The notes under the pieces were generated by a model. It saw only the letters and a program-made list of their open reading frames with translations, did no database searches and was not told the DNA's origin. Source: Solimicrobium sp040544425 (GTDB taxonomy: Bacteria; Pseudomonadota; Gammaproteobacteria; Burkholderiales; Burkholderiaceae_D). Taken from it: DNA of 8,451 bases. Positions within the stretch are counted from its first letter, which is position 1. Each line of letters opens with the position of its first letter. Shown here piece after piece: positions 7,179 through 8,451 of this stretch. Where the stretch lies: positions 1 through 8,451 of the forward strand of contig JBEONO010000053.1 of the NCBI GenBank assembly GCA_040544425.1, written 5' to 3'. The position numbers were made by a program, and so were the translations under genes.

Positions 7179-7265
7179 GATGTCTCCTATTTTTTATTTT
7201 GCACATGATAGTGCCATATCAATTGTATAGAAGAAACAAACAGTTTTTTGATTACCTAAACAAAT
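7179..7265 (-). promoter_or_regulatory. Leader and likely promoter region of the opsin operon
   Basis: The ribosome binding site AGGAGA (plus-strand 7183-7188) is clear and fixes the opsin start. The 80 bases upstream are AT-rich and must hold the operon promoter if transcription starts close by. Two -10-like hexamers can be read on the minus strand, TATCAT (7205-7210) and TACAAT (7222-7227), but neither has a good -35 partner at 16-18 bases, so an activator-dependent promoter is possible. I see no clear operator palindrome. The region overlaps the 5' end of the divergent hydrolase remnant. Confidence 0.45.
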
Positions 7266-7855
7266 TAGCGGGTCATCCTGAAAAGCAATTTGCTCCTCGA
7301 TGTACCGTTATTGATCGACTCGCGACTTTCATTGGCATGTGGGGCCGAATGACGCCTGCATTCGCCGGAACGCATAAGCAGGTCTTGTTTGATTATGTTG
7401 GATCCGGAAAATCTGATCTGGCGGCCTTTGACCCACATCGATATGCCAGCCTCAACGGCTATGCACAGGATGTTCTGGAAATTTGTGATTCACTTGGTTT
7501 AAAAAATGGCATCACTTTTATCGGACACTCTGTCAGTTGCAGTGTCGGAATACTGGCTTCAATCGCACGTCCCGAATTGTTCGACAGGTTGATCTTGGTG
7601 GGCCCCAACCCCTGCTTTGTCAACGATCCTCCTGATTACCTAGGGGGTTTTGAAAAAGAAGATCTGGAAGGCCTGCTGGAGCTGATGGAACAAAACTATA
7701 TCGGTTGGGCTACCATTTCAGTATTTAAATTGGATGAGGGAGCGCTCAATTCTGCGCGGGATACAAAAGTCACCCAATTTCAAAATAAAAAAGAATCTTT
7801 GGTAAATATGCAAAAAATTTCTGCTGCTAAAAATTTGGAAATCGGGACGAAATAA
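7199..7855 (+). pseudogene. Decayed RsbQ-like alpha/beta hydrolase
   Basis: The middle of this frame is clearly an RsbQ-type hydrolase (a family related to plant karrikin and strigolactone receptors). Recognisable blocks are LFDYVGSGKSDL (63-74), GYAQDVLEICDSL (87-99), the nucleophile elbow FIGHSVS with S111, RPELFDRLILVGP (124-136), NDPPDYLGGFE (142-152) and MEQNYIGWAT (163-172). Similarity stops at about base 7714. The next 46 residues are unrelated and lysine-rich, so about 100 residues with the catalytic aspartate and histidine are missing. The oxyanion-loop block expected as FAPGFGCDQ...MW has become a longer, unrelated sequence after FAP (31-33), and the start codon is TTG at 7199 with no good ribosome site. 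It is therefore most likely a remnant. RsbQ normally works with a PAS-domain phosphatase or other sensor, and none is seen here. The long open frame leaves a small chance that a shortened protein is still made. Confidence 0.8.
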
Positions 7856-7903
7856 CGACGCAAGAATAGGTTGGGTGCCGCAATGGTTAACGAACGAGCA
7901 ACT

Positions 7904-7918
7904 GTCATTTTGAATGAC
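7904..7918. repeat. Short hairpin, 6-bp stem with 3-base loop
   Basis: GTCATT (7904-7909) and AATGAC (7913-7918) pair perfectly around TTG. It is followed directly by CCGGTTCCGG (7918-7927), another small inverted repeat. These are the leftmost members of a run of hairpins reaching 8027. There is no U-tract after the stem, so a terminator for the hydrolase remnant is not indicated. Confidence 0.5.
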
Positions 7919-7926
7919 CGGTTCCG

Positions 7927-7961
7927 GACAAGGCCAACGGCAACTATGGTTAAGGCTTGTC
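7927..7961. repeat. Inverted repeat GACAAG / CTTGTC
   Basis: GACAAG (7927-7932) pairs perfectly with CTTGTC (7956-7961), and GCC/GGC next to it extends the stem with one bulged G. The right arm shares its last bases with the start of the large stem at 7960-8023, so the two helices either stack with a small adjustment or compete. Confidence 0.45.
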
Positions 7962-8027
7962 AGTCGCCCGCCCTTACGCGTAGCCCGACCAGGCAACAGC
8001 ATCCTTTGCGGGCGGGCGACTGATAGG
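7956..8027. repeat. Large GC-rich inverted repeat, candidate structured RNA or element end
   Basis: TCAGTCGCCCGCCC (7960-7973) and GGGCGGGCGACTGA (8010-8023) are perfect 14-bp inverted repeats around a 36-base loop. Two G-U pairs allow extension to 18 pairs (7956-7973 with 8010-8027). The stem is far more stable than expected by chance and is not followed by a U-tract in either direction. Size and neighbouring smaller stems resemble the structured ends of mobile elements or a structured RNA, but I recognise no named family. Confidence 0.6.
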
Positions 8028-8301
8028 ACCCCAGGGAGGAAACCGCGGGAAACTGCCATGTACTTAAAACGGGCGACGGCCTATGGGGATTTGGTGGCAA
8101 TTCCAGGCCGATTCGATGAGCACCGATCGCACTTGGTCGGTAGTGACTGAGGATCGATATGTGGTGCGTGGGGCTAATCTCAAATTAATACTGCTATTCT
8201 GCAGGTCATTAATCGCGTATTTGCATCGAACAATAATAAGCCACCATATCAGCGCTGACCGATAACGATTTGACAGAGTTCTGATCGGAGTAATCGTGTT
8301 C

Positions 8302-8451
8302 ATGGCTGACCTCGCCATCGCGGCGGTGCACGAATTACATACTGTCGTTCTACGATGCCAACGACGATCATTGCCGCACCACAGCAGCGGCAGGTAAAAA
8401 TCGGTTGTGCAGGTTCGTTTGATCCAGCAGTTGGTTCTGGTTCGACGATAG
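8302..8451 (+). pseudogene. Possible frameshifted C-terminal remnant of a VapC-type PIN toxin
   Basis: Three consecutive frames together read like the end of a PIN-domain ribonuclease. MADLAIAAVHELHTVVL (from 8302) resembles the DLLIAAxAxxHxLTVL block with the third acidic metal ligand. After a shift, YDANDD (about 8351-8368) matches the HYDADFD block. After another shift, IIAAPQQRQVKIGCAGSFD matches the IAAVTGQxxxWxxPxGS ending. Two small deletions, about 5 and 2 bases, would restore one frame. The N-terminal two thirds of a VapC and any VapB antitoxin are not recognisable upstream. The match is from memory of the family pattern, so it is tentative. Sequence may continue past the window edge. 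Confidence 0.42.

Larger units (their letters stand above)
7856..8301. other. Gene-free, GC-rich region with nested inverted repeats
   Basis: No protein here is recognisable in any frame. Short frames such as the one from ATG at 8058 (30 residues) and the minus-strand frame of 84 residues show no family resemblance. The first half is rich in inverted repeats, listed as separate entries. The second half holds only a 10-bp palindrome, TCAGCGCTGA, at 8249-8258. A sampled line (7921-7980) is about 60% G+C, unlike the crt genes. It may be an end of a mobile element, a structured RNA, or intergenic debris. Confidence 0.45.

Noticed and set aside
7860..8030. Integron attC site, because of long imperfect inverted repeats beside a possible toxin remnant.
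   Set aside because: The required RYYYAAC and GTTRRRY boxes are not found at the ends of the inverted repeat; GTTAAC at 7886-7891 does not fit the consensus.
8058..8150. Small gene of 30 residues starting at ATG 8058.
   Set aside because: The GGGAGG at 8034-8039 is 18 bases upstream, too far to act as a ribosome site, and the peptide resembles nothing I know.
7860..8451. Group II intron or insertion sequence with its protein.
   Set aside because: No reverse transcriptase, transposase or domain V sequence is visible within the window, so the idea is only kept as a check for the structured region.
1..8451. tRNA, rRNA genes or a CRISPR array.
   Set aside because: No cloverleaf with a TPsiC arm and acceptor pair, no rRNA-like sequence and no regularly spaced direct repeats were seen; GGTTCGA near 8440 lacks any pairing partners.

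Overview
The window is dominated by one complete light-harvesting cassette on the minus strand: a proteorhodopsin gene followed by all the enzymes needed to make its retinal chromophore from isoprenoid precursors. In transcription order (right to left) these are proteorhodopsin (7178-6381), crtE (6288-5308), crtI (5304-3829), crtB (3832-2888), crtY (about 2898-1756) and blh (1749-889). The pathway reads FPP/IPP to GGPP (CrtE), phytoene (CrtB), lycopene (CrtI), beta-carotene (CrtY), then oxidative cleavage to two retinals (Blh), which bind the lysine of the opsin in the inner membrane to give a light-driven proton pump. The five biosynthetic genes are packed with gaps of a few bases or overlaps (crtI/crtB share GTGA), so they are very likely co-transcribed and translationally coupled. 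The opsin is separated from crtE by 92 bases that hold a perfect 11-bp inverted repeat without a U-tract.

The opsin has a signal peptide, the proton-pump triad D-T-E, the paired histidine, the retinal lysine and a leucine at the spectral tuning site. This fits a green-absorbing proteorhodopsin of the gammaproteobacterial type. No crtZ, crtW or idi is present, so the cassette looks dedicated to retinal. An aquatic Gram-negative bacterium, probably a gammaproteobacterium, is the best guess; the genus cannot be named from this window.

Left flank (1-888): one unrecognised small protein with six predicted membrane segments lies on the plus strand (265-771), convergent with blh. The first 250 bases hold no gene I can support. 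Right flank (7199-8451): a decayed RsbQ-like alpha/beta hydrolase runs divergently from the opsin, with a scrambled N-terminal oxyanion-loop region and its C-terminal third lost. Next comes about 450 bases with no gene but several nested inverted repeats, the largest a 14-bp perfect, very GC-rich stem. At the right edge lies a frameshifted remnant that resembles the C-terminal part of a VapC-type PIN-domain toxin.

By hand counts on sample lines, the cassette and the RsbQ remnant are about 40-43% G+C, while sampled lines in the left and right flanks are about 58-60%. Together with the gene debris on the right, this suggests (inference) that the cassette is a laterally acquired block. I found no wholly new system. 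The parts most worth a second look are the structured right flank and the hairpin between opsin and crtE.
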